The notes under the pieces are model-generated. The model saw nothing but the letters and a program-made list of their open reading frames with translations. It ran no database searches and was not told the origin of the DNA. From NCBI GenBank assembly GCA_902803305.1, contig CADCPL010000002.1:1-15579 (forward strand): 15,579 nucleotides of DNA, read 5' to 3'. Below, in pieces: positions 8,460-15,156 of this stretch. Each line of letters starts with the position of its first letter. Positions within the stretch are counted from its first letter, which is position 1. This DNA comes from an uncultured Lachnospiraceae bacterium (GTDB taxonomy: Bacteria > Bacillota > Clostridia > Lachnospirales > Lachnospiraceae). Made by a program: the position numbers and the translations under genes.

Positions 8460-9158
8460 ATGAGAGATGATTATTTCAAAAGTTATAAGATGTTTAAGTT
8501 TATCCAGCTTGCACTTCTTGTGATCTTTGCCGTATGCTTCTTTCTGTTCATTTTTTTGGATGACAATCTCAGGACAAGTGTCTTTTCGAATAAGGTACTG
8601 CTCACGATATGTGTATTCCTGTGGGCTTTTATGCTGTACAGCGTGGTCTGCATAATCATGGATTTCAGGCTGCTCGAAGGCCATATAGTTCATGATCATG
8701 TACTGAAGAGAGCGGTATACGTCGATTCTCTGACGGGGATCCCCAACAGATTCTCCGTGGATCAGATATTTGAAAAGTATGAGGTCGAGCAGGACATATC
8801 GAAGCTCGGATGCTCACTCATCAAGATCGCCAATCTTGATGAGATCAACGTTAAATACGGCAGAACGAGCGGTAACATCGCCCTCAAGGAGTTTTCTTCC
8901 GTAGTTGAGAGGATAAGCGCATATTACGGGTTTGTGGGCAGAAACAACGGAAATGAGTTCCTGGTCGTGATAGAGAACTGTACCGATGATAAGCTCACGA
9001 GGTTTTCGGAGGAGCTTCAAAAGGAGATAGAGCAGTATAACAGGACCTCCGGCGGATATGAGATAAAAATAAAGATTGAAAAGATCCTTAACGGACCCGA
9101 CGGTTTCAAGGATTTCAGACAGCTTGTAGCCAGTTTGTACGAGATGGCTAAGGTGTAA
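8460..9158 (+). CDS. Membrane protein with a degenerate GGDEF domain
   Basis: A 232-residue protein with two N-terminal membrane helices (about 13-33 and 46-66) and a cytoplasmic domain recognisable as GGDEF from DSLTGIPNR (89-97), the conserved D-x-L-T-G-x-x-N-R start. The signature itself reads NGNEF at 163-167 instead of GGDEF. The metal-binding box reads KIANLDEIN, lacking the usual Asp-x-Asp. Diguanylate cyclase activity, which makes c-di-GMP from two GTP, is therefore unlikely. Degenerate family members often act as nucleotide-binding or protein-interaction domains instead. The start has GAGAAGG 9 bases upstream (8444-8450). It is the first gene of the run and its stop lies 3 bases before the sigma-factor start, so the two are probably translationally coupled. 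A regulatory or membrane-scaffold role for the pilus genes downstream is inferred from position only. Confidence 0.8.
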   Translation: MRDDYFKSYKMFKFIQLALLVIFAVCFFLFIFLDDNLRTSVFSNKVLLTICVFLWAFMLYSVVCIIMDFRLLEGHIVHDHVLKRAVYVDSLTGIPNRFSVDQIFEKYEVEQDISKLGCSLIKIANLDEINVKYGRTSGNIALKEFSSVVERISAYYGFVGRNNGNEFLVVIENCTDDKLTRFSEELQKEIEQYNRTSGGYEIKIKIEKILNGPDGFKDFRQLVASLYEMAKV

Positions 9159-9161
9159 AGA

Positions 9162-9734
9162 ATGGCTGATTTCAATCATGCCTATATAGGACGACTGGTC
9201 CAAAAATCACAAAAGGGAGACAGTGATGCTTTTGCGGAGCTGTATGCGATAACATACCAGCATACATACAACTACGCGGCTCACTACTTAAGGGATACCA
9301 ATCTGGCGCAGGATGCCTTGCAGGAAACATACATCCTTGCGCTTCGAAATATTTCCGGTATAAAAGAACCGGCCCTTTTCGTTGCATGGCTTAATCAGAT
9401 CTGTTTCAGGGTCTGTTATGACATGGAGCGGAAGAACCGGCAGGAATACGGAGAGAACAATCCGGAACTTCTTGAACTTATCAGCGACGATTATATCGAT
9501 CACAATCCCGAGGATGTAACGGAAACGGCTGATGAGAATTCAAGGCTGAAGGAAGCGATAATGTCTCTCCCCTTCAATGAGCAACAGGTAGTTGTCATGC
9601 GTTACTACAACGACATGAAACTCGAGGACATTGCCTCGGCACTGGGGTGTTCGAGAAGCAGCGTCAAACGATACCTGATAGCGGCACGAGAAAGATTGCA
9701 AACAATGCTCAGAAAGGGGGATGAAGATGTTTAG
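9162..9734 (+). CDS. ECF-type (sigma-70 family) RNA polymerase sigma factor
   Basis: A 190-residue group-4 sigma factor that would direct core RNA polymerase to alternative promoters. Region 2 spans about 24-93 (FAELYAITYQHTYNYAAHYL, then an A-x-D-A-x-Q-E-T-Y-type segment). After an acidic linker, region 4 spans about 128-183 with the helix-turn-helix DMKLEDIASALGCSRSSVKR and the typical L-P-x-x-x-Q-x-V-V-x-x-R-Y-Y lead-in. The length is normal for the class and no extra domain is present. The AAGG of its ribosome binding site (9150-9153) sits in the last codons of the GGDEF gene. Its stop codon overlaps the start of the next gene (start ATG at 9727, stop TAG at 9732-9734), the usual arrangement for a sigma/anti-sigma pair. 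No matching ECF promoter pair was recognised in the window, so the regulon is unknown. Confidence 0.93.
   Translation: MADFNHAYIGRLVQKSQKGDSDAFAELYAITYQHTYNYAAHYLRDTNLAQDALQETYILALRNISGIKEPALFVAWLNQICFRVCYDMERKNRQEYGENNPELLELISDDYIDHNPEDVTETADENSRLKEAIMSLPFNEQQVVVMRYYNDMKLEDIASALGCSRSSVKRYLIAARERLQTMLRKGDEDV
9713..9720 (+). promoter_or_regulatory. Ribosome binding site deciding the anti-sigma start
   Basis: AAAGGGGG ends directly against the ATG at 9721 (zero spacing) but is 6 bases from the ATG at 9727. This favours 9727 as the true start. Confidence 0.65.
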
Positions 9735-10215
9735 AAGAAATAAAGTATACAGCATAAATAAAAAAGCAGCCAACGAAGCACTTCAAAATGTCTTCGCTGC
9801 CTGTGAGCAGGAACCCAATACACAGTCACTTGATGCACTGCTCATAAAAAACATTGCAAATACAACGCTTGTCAAGACCGGAAAGTGGATGTCCATCGCG
9901 CTGCTCATACTCATACTGTTCTGCCCGATGGTATTCTACATGGCCGGAAAGGAATCCGGAGAAAAACCACACAAAGCCGATATTGCAGTGACATCCCATT
10001 ATCTGGATGAGGAAAACGAATGCTTTGTGATGACGGTTTCAGGTTCCGACATCGATTATGAAGGGATATATGCCAAAAAGGATGACGGTTCGATCGTGTA
10101 TCCGATGGAAACCGGCAGTGACGGGACCGTGAGATTCCATTTTGAAAGCGGTACGCTCAATATATTTATTCCCGATACGGAGGGTGGAGTTGTTCAGGCA
10201 GTATTATCAAAATAG
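9727..10215 (+). CDS. Probable membrane anti-sigma factor / sigma-linked membrane protein
   Basis: A 162-residue protein with one membrane helix (about 54-73), a cytoplasmic N-terminal half of about 50 residues and an extracytoplasmic C-terminal domain of about 90 residues. Its start overlaps the end of the sigma gene by 8 bases, and that position with this topology is typical of anti-sigma factors. I do not see the H-x3-C-x2-C motif of zinc-type anti-sigma factors; the cytoplasmic part has a single Cys (26). The outer domain is rich in short beta-like segments (YEGIYAKKDDGSIVYPME, then GTLNIFIPDTEGG) and could be a sensor. I do not recognise a named family, so the anti-sigma call rests on gene order and topology. 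An alternative ATG at 9721 would add two residues. Confidence 0.65.
   Translation: MFRRNKVYSINKKAANEALQNVFAACEQEPNTQSLDALLIKNIANTTLVKTGKWMSIALLILILFCPMVFYMAGKESGEKPHKADIAVTSHYLDEENECFVMTVSGSDIDYEGIYAKKDDGSIVYPMETGSDGTVRFHFESGTLNIFIPDTEGGVVQAVLSK
10179..10184 (+). promoter_or_regulatory. Ribosome binding site supporting a TTG start
   Basis: GGAGGG inside the end of the anti-sigma gene is 5 bases before TTG at 10190. Starting there gives a compact lipoprotein signal peptide. The longer option, TTG at 10142, has no comparable site and would put 16 extra residues ahead of the signal peptide. Confidence 0.65.
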
Positions 10216-11137
10216 GATCATACTGATCGCATGTATCATTATCATATCGGTGATATTGTCATCATGTGGTAATGAGCCGAAGGAGACGGAAGTGAAGATC
10301 TCCAAAGTCGCATCCACTCAGAACAGAAGCAACGAGCCGAAGTGTCTGACTCCGGTGGCGGGCGGCGAGAAGATCTTCGGCGAGGGCGGTCTTACCGTTG
10401 ACGCAACAAACAGCAGTGATGGTTATCTCTACGTAAAGAGTACGGGGGAAAACCAGGATATAAAGATCCAGCTTAACTGTGATGAAAGCGTTACATACAC
10501 ATACATAATCCCGGAGGGCGATTCGGTCATACCCCTCTCTCTCGGAGACGGAGAATATACGATAATCGCGTACGAGGGCATGGGCGAAGAAGGCATGTAT
10601 GCAACGGATTTTGCGGAGACTTTGAATGTGACCATGCCGGATCAGTTTCTGCCGTTCCTGTATCCCAACTGTTATGTGCAGTTTGATATCAATTCGGATG
10701 TTGTGGCACTCGGAAAGGAACTTGCTGCCGGAAAGGCTACCGACATAGAGGTCGTGGCAGCCGTCTACGACTATGTGGTCAAGAACATAACTTACGATCA
10801 TGAAAGAGCGGCAACGGTTAAGCCCGATTATGTTCCGAACGTCGATCAGGTACTTCATGAAAAGAAGGGGATATGCTTCGACTATGCGGCCCTCATGGCG
10901 GCAATGCTCAGGAGCCAGAGGATACCGACCAGGCTTGAATTCGGATATGCGGGAGATGCATATCATGCATGGATAACAGCCTATATCGAGGATGAAGGCT
11001 GGATAAACGGGATCATAGAATTTGACGGAGTAGATTGGACGCTTATGGATCCGACATTTGCGGCCAATGCCGGCACAAAAAAGATAAAGAGCTTCATCGG
11101 AGACGGAAGCAATTACACTACCAAATATACATATTAA
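10190..11137 (+). CDS. Lipoprotein with a transglutaminase-like catalytic domain
   Basis: A predicted 315-residue lipoprotein. Counting from TTG at 10190, a short basic head and hydrophobic core end in the lipobox LSSC with the lipidated Cys at 26. Residues of about 30-175 form a beta-rich extracellular region. A transglutaminase-like core follows: the catalytic Cys is in KKGICFDYAALMAAMLRSQ (C229), His in YHAW (H259) and Asp in LMDPTF (D287), so the triad is complete. Members of this superfamily include proteases, amidases and cross-linking enzymes, and the substrate cannot be read from sequence. The gene overlaps the anti-sigma gene by 26 bases and stands 29 bases before the platform-protein gene. 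A role on the outer membrane face, modifying peptidoglycan, a surface protein or the pilus encoded downstream, is an inference from this context. Confidence 0.88.
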   Translation: MFRQYYQNRIILIACIIIISVILSSCGNEPKETEVKISKVASTQNRSNEPKCLTPVAGGEKIFGEGGLTVDATNSSDGYLYVKSTGENQDIKIQLNCDESVTYTYIIPEGDSVIPLSLGDGEYTIIAYEGMGEEGMYATDFAETLNVTMPDQFLPFLYPNCYVQFDINSDVVALGKELAAGKATDIEVVAAVYDYVVKNITYDHERAATVKPDYVPNVDQVLHEKKGICFDYAALMAAMLRSQRIPTRLEFGYAGDAYHAWITAYIEDEGWINGIIEFDGVDWTLMDPTFAANAGTKKIKSFIGDGSNYTTKYTY

Positions 11138-11166
11138 ATGTTGATAGATTCAAAACGGAGGAAACC

Positions 11167-12216
11167 ATGAGCGACAAAAAGAAACTTCTTAACAATCAGG
11201 AGCTGTCCATGTTCTGCGATCAGATCGCCATGATACTGAATGCGGGCATATCGCCGATGGAAGGAATATCCATTATGCTCGAAGATGCGACCACGGATGA
11301 AGGAAGACAGATCCTCCAGGCGATACTTGATAAGTGTAATGAAGGTGATACTTTTCATCATTCCGTTGAAGCTTCCGGTGTATTCCCGAAGTACGCTCTT
11401 GATATGATAGAGATCGGTGAGCAGTCGGGAAAACTGGAAGAGGTCATGCACTCTCTTGCCTTTCATTATAATCGTGAAGAAAACGTGGCCAGAGGGATCA
11501 AGAGCGCGGTAACATATCCGATGCTCATAGTGGGGATGATGCTCATAGTCATACTGGTACTCGTGATAAAGGTTCTTCCGATATTTAACGACGTGTTCAG
11601 ACAGCTCGGAACCGAGATGACAGGTTTTTCGAAGGGAATGCTTGATTTCGGATCGGCGGTCAGCAAATATGCACTTATCATCGTTATAGTTGCGGCCGTA
11701 CTTGTTGCGGGACTGTTCATACTTACAAAGACCGGAAGCGGAAGAGCAAAGCTTCGCGGTTTCCTGTCAAAGTTTTTCGCTACAAGGGGATTGTATGACA
11801 AGATAGCTGCCGGAAGGTTTGCATCGGGAATGGCGCTTACGATGAGCGCGGGCCTTGATACCGATGAGAGCCTTGCAATGGTTTCAAATCTAGTCGATAA
11901 CAGCGATATGATCGAGAAGATCAAAAAGAGCAAACAGCTCATGACGGAGGGCGCTTCTTTTGCCGATGCACTGAGTGCTTCCGGGATATTCTCCAACATG
12001 TATTCAAGGATGATCTCGGTAGGATTCAGAACCGGATCCGTTGACAAGGTGCTTGAAAAGATCGCTATCGGATACGATGAGGAGGTTGACGAAAAGATGA
12101 CAAATCTCATTTCGGTTCTCGAACCTACGCTTGTCATCATATTATCCGTTGTTGTGTGCCTCATTCTTTTGTCAGTAATGTTACCGCTTATGGGAGTAAT
12201 GGGTAGTATCGGATGA
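11167..12216 (+). CDS. Type II secretion/type IV pilus platform protein (GspF/PilC family)
   Basis: A 349-residue polytopic inner-membrane platform protein that normally couples the motor ATPase to pilin insertion. It holds the two tandem T2SSF repeats. The first has AGISPMEGISIM (about 27-38) and IGEQSGKLEEVM (83-94). The second has AGLDTDESLAMV (228-239) and VGFRTGSVDKVL (285-296). Membrane helices lie at about 119-140, 168-186 and 322-342. It is shorter than classical PilC/GspF (about 400 residues), chiefly because the usual N-terminal extension before the first repeat is missing. The ATG at 11167 follows GGAGG (11157-11161) by 5 bases; an open frame extends upstream to 11035 but overlaps the transglutaminase gene and has no such site. 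The stop overlaps the next start as ATGA (12213-12216). Confidence 0.93.
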   Translation: MSDKKKLLNNQELSMFCDQIAMILNAGISPMEGISIMLEDATTDEGRQILQAILDKCNEGDTFHHSVEASGVFPKYALDMIEIGEQSGKLEEVMHSLAFHYNREENVARGIKSAVTYPMLIVGMMLIVILVLVIKVLPIFNDVFRQLGTEMTGFSKGMLDFGSAVSKYALIIVIVAAVLVAGLFILTKTGSGRAKLRGFLSKFFATRGLYDKIAAGRFASGMALTMSAGLDTDESLAMVSNLVDNSDMIEKIKKSKQLMTEGASFADALSASGIFSNMYSRMISVGFRTGSVDKVLEKIAIGYDEEVDEKMTNLISVLEPTLVIILSVVVCLILLSVMLPLMGVMGSIG

Positions 12217-12557
12217 ACAGATTTAACAGACCGAGCCTGAAAAAGAGAATATCGGAATCGATGAATTTTTCGGTCTTTTTTTTCCTGATCATCATCATCG
12301 CATTCCTCTTTGGGATTTCGTTTATTTCATCGACATCGAAGAAGGATCAGAAGCAGGTGCTTTCCGATGCGGTAAATAAGGATATAATCCACTGTTATGC
12401 CGTGGAGGGATATTATCCTCCGAGCCTTGCGTATATTGAAGACCATTACGGCCTGATATACGACAAGGACAGGTATTTTATCGATTATGTACCGATCGGT
12501 GACAATATTATGCCGTCGGTAACCATCATCGAGACATCAGGAGATAAGGATCAGTGA
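12213..12557 (+). CDS. Small pilin-like membrane protein
   Basis: A 114-residue protein with a basic N-terminus (about 15 residues), one very hydrophobic helix (about 18-38) and a short extracytoplasmic domain. The latter contains HCYAVEGYYPPSLAYIEDHY and then YDKDRYFIDY. The Y/F-Y-P-x-x-L-x-x-L/I pattern after a helix resembles the short globular part of pseudopilins, where it lies in the alpha-to-beta turn. There is no G-F-T-L-I-E prepilin cleavage motif, and the residue before the helix is not the usual Gly. It starts in a 4-base ATGA overlap with the platform gene, and its stop overlaps the next start as GTGA. I do not recognise a named family. A structural or minor-pilin role is inferred from topology, pattern and gene order. 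Confidence 0.72.
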   Translation: MNRFNRPSLKKRISESMNFSVFFFLIIIIAFLFGISFISSTSKKDQKQVLSDAVNKDIIHCYAVEGYYPPSLAYIEDHYGLIYDKDRYFIDYVPIGDNIMPSVTIIETSGDKDQ

Positions 12558-13075
12558 ATTTTGCCAAGAGAAATAAATCGGTAGTCGATTTTATATTCAT
12601 TCTTGCCCTGTTTGGCGCTTTTGCCATAACAGCTCTTTTTGTTGTGCTGTTTGGCGCGAGGATCTACAGAAGCACCGTCTCCAATATGAGCACCAACTAT
12701 GAAAAGCGTACGGCCATGTCATACGTGACCGAAAAGATCAGATCTCACGATCATACAGGCGGAGTAGATGTTGCAGATACGGACGGAACGTCGGAAGACG
12801 GCGAGCATTCCGTACTGAGGCTTTATCAGAAAGTCGGAGGCAAGAAATATGTGACATATCTGTTTGTTGCCGACGGGTATCTGAAGGAGTTCACGGCAGT
12901 CGATTCATATGATTTTGACTATAAGAACGGAACGGACATACTGGCCGTGAATGATTTTTCCGTAAGGAAGGTAAGTGACGGCTTGTATCATTTCAATATC
13001 ACGGACTCAAACGGTGAGAAGACTGAATTCTTTGTGACACTGTACAGCGGAACGGATGGAGATTCGGATGAATAA
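12554..13075 (+). CDS. DUF4860-like pilus-cluster membrane protein
   Basis: A 173-residue protein with one N-terminal helix (about 12-34) and an extracytoplasmic domain rich in beta segments. It begins with GTG at 12554 in a 4-base GTGA overlap, with AGGAG at 12539-12543. The segment ALFVVLFGARIYRSTVSNM followed by a R-T-A-x-S-Y-V-T-E-K-I-R stretch matches my recollection of DUF4860, a family in Clostridia found beside pilus genes. This could not be checked. The helix, the long amphipathic continuation and the following short hydrophobic beta strands (SVLRLYQKV, KYVTYLFVADGYLKEF) resemble the layout of larger minor pilins (GspK/GspJ-like). No prepilin cleavage site is evident. Function is unknown; a place in the pilus fibre or its assembly complex is inferred from the operon. 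Confidence 0.75.
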   Translation: MNFAKRNKSVVDFIFILALFGAFAITALFVVLFGARIYRSTVSNMSTNYEKRTAMSYVTEKIRSHDHTGGVDVADTDGTSEDGEHSVLRLYQKVGGKKYVTYLFVADGYLKEFTAVDSYDFDYKNGTDILAVNDFSVRKVSDGLYHFNITDSNGEKTEFFVTLYSGTDGDSDE

Positions 13076-13508
13076 GTATCTTAAATCCAAAACATCACTG
13101 TTCCTCATGGAACTGATCATAACGATACTGCTGTTTGCCGCATGCGGGGCGGTCTGCGTCAAGCTGTTCGTCACTTCGTATGTCATGACGGTCGATACGA
13201 TAGAACTCAACGAATCGGTTTCCATCGCACAGGGTTTTGCGGAAGTGATGAGAGGGACCGACGGAGATATAGACTCGGTGCTTGAGCACTATCCGAGCGC
13301 GGTACGGGGCGGCGACGGTTTCTTTGAAGTGTTTTATAACGAAGACTTTGAAGTATGTGACTATGCGGATGCCGTATACGTAAGTGATGTGACCATGGCG
13401 CCCAACGGAGCAATTCAGAACATGGAAGTGCGTGTGGTAAGACTCAAAGATTACAAAGAGATATATACACTTAATGCAACAAAGTACATGAACAGGACGA
13501 AAGGGTAG
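13068..13508 (+). CDS. Pseudopilin-like protein with a variant class III signal
   Basis: A 146-residue protein beginning at ATG 13068, 6 bases after GGAG (13058-13061). An ATG at 13056 would add four residues and has a worse site. After the basic head MNKYLKSKTS comes SLFLMELIITILLF. Aligned with the classical G|FTLIEL prepilin motif, Ser10 is at -1, Leu11 at +1 and Glu15 at +5, so the key +5 Glu is kept while Gly is replaced by Ser and Phe by Leu. It is the only one of the four small proteins in which I can see the +5 Glu. A moderately acidic domain with short beta segments follows. It overlaps the previous gene by 8 bases and is 3 bases from the next. Likely a minor pilin or pseudopilin; processing by a prepilin peptidase encoded elsewhere would be expected. 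Confidence 0.74.
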   Translation: MNKYLKSKTSLFLMELIITILLFAACGAVCVKLFVTSYVMTVDTIELNESVSIAQGFAEVMRGTDGDIDSVLEHYPSAVRGGDGFFEVFYNEDFEVCDYADAVYVSDVTMAPNGAIQNMEVRVVRLKDYKEIYTLNATKYMNRTKG

Positions 13509-13511
13509 CAG

Positions 13512-14024
13512 ATGGAGAGGAAGCATTCCGGAGGGATAAATATCGGAACAAGTTCAATACTCGTTACTTTTGTGCTGCTCGCGCTTGTTACGTTTGCGGC
13601 TCTGTCCTACATGTCTGCAAGATCGGACTACGTCCTGTCCAAGGAGGCTGCCGACAGGACGGCAAGTTATTATGATGCGAACAGGATGGCGGAGATATAC
13701 CTTGCCAACATAGAGGCGCTTCTTTCCAAACATCTGAAGACGGCGAAAAACAGTCAGGAGTACTATGAAGGAATTGACAAGCTGTTTGCCGATAACGAAA
13801 AGATCAAGGTAACGGAAGGTGCGGATGGTATCAGGAAACTTTCCTATACCATAGCGGTCACGAACGGACAGAATCTGGATGTTGTGCTTAGCGTTCACTA
13901 TCCGGACGGGTCCGATGACAGCCTGTTCAAGATCGACAAATGGGCGGCAGAGGTTAACAGGGAATGGTTTGACAGCGTCAAGAAGGGCGCGGAGGAAGAG
14001 TCAGGCACAAGGCTGTTGTTCTGA
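13512..14024 (+). CDS. Single-helix membrane protein of the pilus cluster, function unknown
   Basis: A 170-residue protein with a short polar head containing GGINIGTSS, one helix (about 16-34) and a long extracytoplasmic part. That part begins as a probable helix (SARSDYVLSKEAADRTASYY...IEALLSKHLK) and ends with beta segments and an acidic C-terminus. The combination of N-terminal helix, extended helical continuation and small globular end is pilin-like, but no prepilin motif is present. I recall similar hypothetical proteins next to PilT genes in Lachnospiraceae, without an assigned role. AAAGGG (13500-13505) is 6 bases before the ATG. It is the last gene before pilT, from which it is separated by 31 bases. 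Confidence 0.72.
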   Translation: MERKHSGGINIGTSSILVTFVLLALVTFAALSYMSARSDYVLSKEAADRTASYYDANRMAEIYLANIEALLSKHLKTAKNSQEYYEGIDKLFADNEKIKVTEGADGIRKLSYTIAVTNGQNLDVVLSVHYPDGSDDSLFKIDKWAAEVNREWFDSVKKGAEEESGTRLLF

Positions 14025-14055
14025 CTGACGTAGGAGACAGTAAAGGAGATAAGCT

Positions 14056-15129
14056 ATGGCAGTAGCAGAGACTTTGGCAAAGATCACGGAAGACAGAGCG
14101 TCGGACATATTCATAGTAGCAGGACTTCCGCTCTCATATAAGAGAAAAGGCGTTATCGTGGAGGAGAGCAGCGAAAAGCTCATGCCAGCGGACACTGCCG
14201 TTCTCATCAACGAGATATATGAACTTGCGGGAAACAGGGATATGACCCGTCTGCTGCAGACCGGAGACGATGATTTTTCGTTTGCCATAAAAGGAGTTGC
14301 CAGATTCCGTATCAATGCATACAAGCAAAGAGGCTCCCTGTCGGCGGTCATCCGTGTCATCACATTCAAGATCCCGGATCCGAGAGAGAGACACATACCT
14401 GACAAGGTCATTGAGTTTGCCGACAGAAAGAAAGGCATGGTGCTCATTACGGGACCTGCCGGAAGCGGAAAATCAACCACGCTTGCATGTATGATCGATC
14501 ATATCAACTCAACGAGGCATTCTCACATCATCACGCTTGAGGATCCTCTTGAGTATCTTCATATGCATAAGATGAGCATCGTCAGCCAGAGAGAGGTGGT
14601 AACGGATACCGAAAGCTACCTTACGGCGCTTCGTGCTTCTCTTCGTCAGAGTCCTGACGTAATACTGCTCGGTGAGATGCGTGATTATGAGACCATGAAC
14701 GTTGCGATGACCGCAGCGGAAACAGGTCACCTTATATTGTCGACTCTTCATACGATCGGCGCGTCCAATACAATCGACCGTATAATTGATGCTTTTCCGC
14801 CTAACCAGCAGCATCAGATAGCATTACAGCTCTCCATGGTGCTTCAGGCAGTCGTATCACAGCAGCTCGTTCCGTCAACGGACGGAGGACTTGTTCCTGC
14901 GTTTGAGATAATGACACTTACCCCTGCGATAAGGAACATGATAAGAGAATCCAAGGTTCACCAGATAGACGGAATGATATACGCATCCGCGGCAGATGAC
15001 ATGATCGCCATGGATTCGAGCCTTCTCAATCTTTATAAGGAAGGTAAGATCACGGACAAGACCGCGCTGACATATGCGACCAATGCAGAACTGCTGCAGA
15101 AGAAGATCCAGATGGTCAAAACCCCTTGA
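14056..15129 (+). CDS. pilT: PilT-type twitching/retraction ATPase
   Basis: A 357-residue hexameric secretion-family ATPase. It has the PAS-like N-terminal half expected of PilT, then Walker A GPAGSGKST (133-141) and the Asp box around ITLEDPLEYLH. The Walker B region is DVILLGEMRD (201-210) with catalytic Glu207, and the His box is HLILSTLHT (225-233). The AIRNMIRE motif (291-298) corresponds to AIRNLIRE, the C-terminal signature of PilT retraction motors. Length is normal for PilT, and it lacks the long N-terminal domain and tetracysteine zinc motif of PilB/GspE. It works on the cytoplasmic face, presumably with the platform protein encoded at 11167. AAAGGAG (14042-14048) precedes the ATG by 7 bases. 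Its stop codon (15127-15129) lies inside the -35 box of the rpsL promoter. Confidence 0.95.
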   Translation: MAVAETLAKITEDRASDIFIVAGLPLSYKRKGVIVEESSEKLMPADTAVLINEIYELAGNRDMTRLLQTGDDDFSFAIKGVARFRINAYKQRGSLSAVIRVITFKIPDPRERHIPDKVIEFADRKKGMVLITGPAGSGKSTTLACMIDHINSTRHSHIITLEDPLEYLHMHKMSIVSQREVVTDTESYLTALRASLRQSPDVILLGEMRDYETMNVAMTAAETGHLILSTLHTIGASNTIDRIIDAFPPNQQHQIALQLSMVLQAVVSQQLVPSTDGGLVPAFEIMTLTPAIRNMIRESKVHQIDGMIYASAADDMIAMDSSLLNLYKEGKITDKTALTYATNAELLQKKIQMVKTP

Positions 15130-15154
15130 CATACCCGAAAAATGTACTTATAAT
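15126..15154 (+). promoter_or_regulatory. Consensus sigma-A promoter of the rpsL (str) operon
   Basis: TTGACA at 15126-15131 and TATAAT at 15149-15154 are separated by exactly 17 bases, a perfect housekeeping promoter. The -35 box overlaps the pilT stop codon. Transcription should begin at about 15160-15162, giving a leader of about 65 bases before rpsL. This shows that rpsL does not depend on read-through from rpoC or from the pilus genes. Confidence 0.93.
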
Positions 15155-15156
15155 CG

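Noticed and set aside
8460..9158. Active diguanylate cyclase
   Set aside because: The signature reads NGNEF and the metal-binding box lacks its aspartates, so activity is unlikely.
10142..10189. Longer lipoprotein starting at TTG 10142
   Set aside because: It would place 16 residues before the signal peptide and lacks a ribosome binding site; TTG 10190 has GGAGGG just upstream.
11035..11166. N-terminal extension of the platform protein from an ATG at 11035
   Set aside because: It would overlap the transglutaminase gene by about 100 bases; the extra residues are unlike the family, while ATG 11167 has GGAGG at ideal spacing.
11466..12164. A 232-codon minus-strand frame antisense to the platform-protein gene
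   Set aside because: It is Ser/Thr-rich with no domain, and the plus-strand frame has two clear T2SSF repeats.
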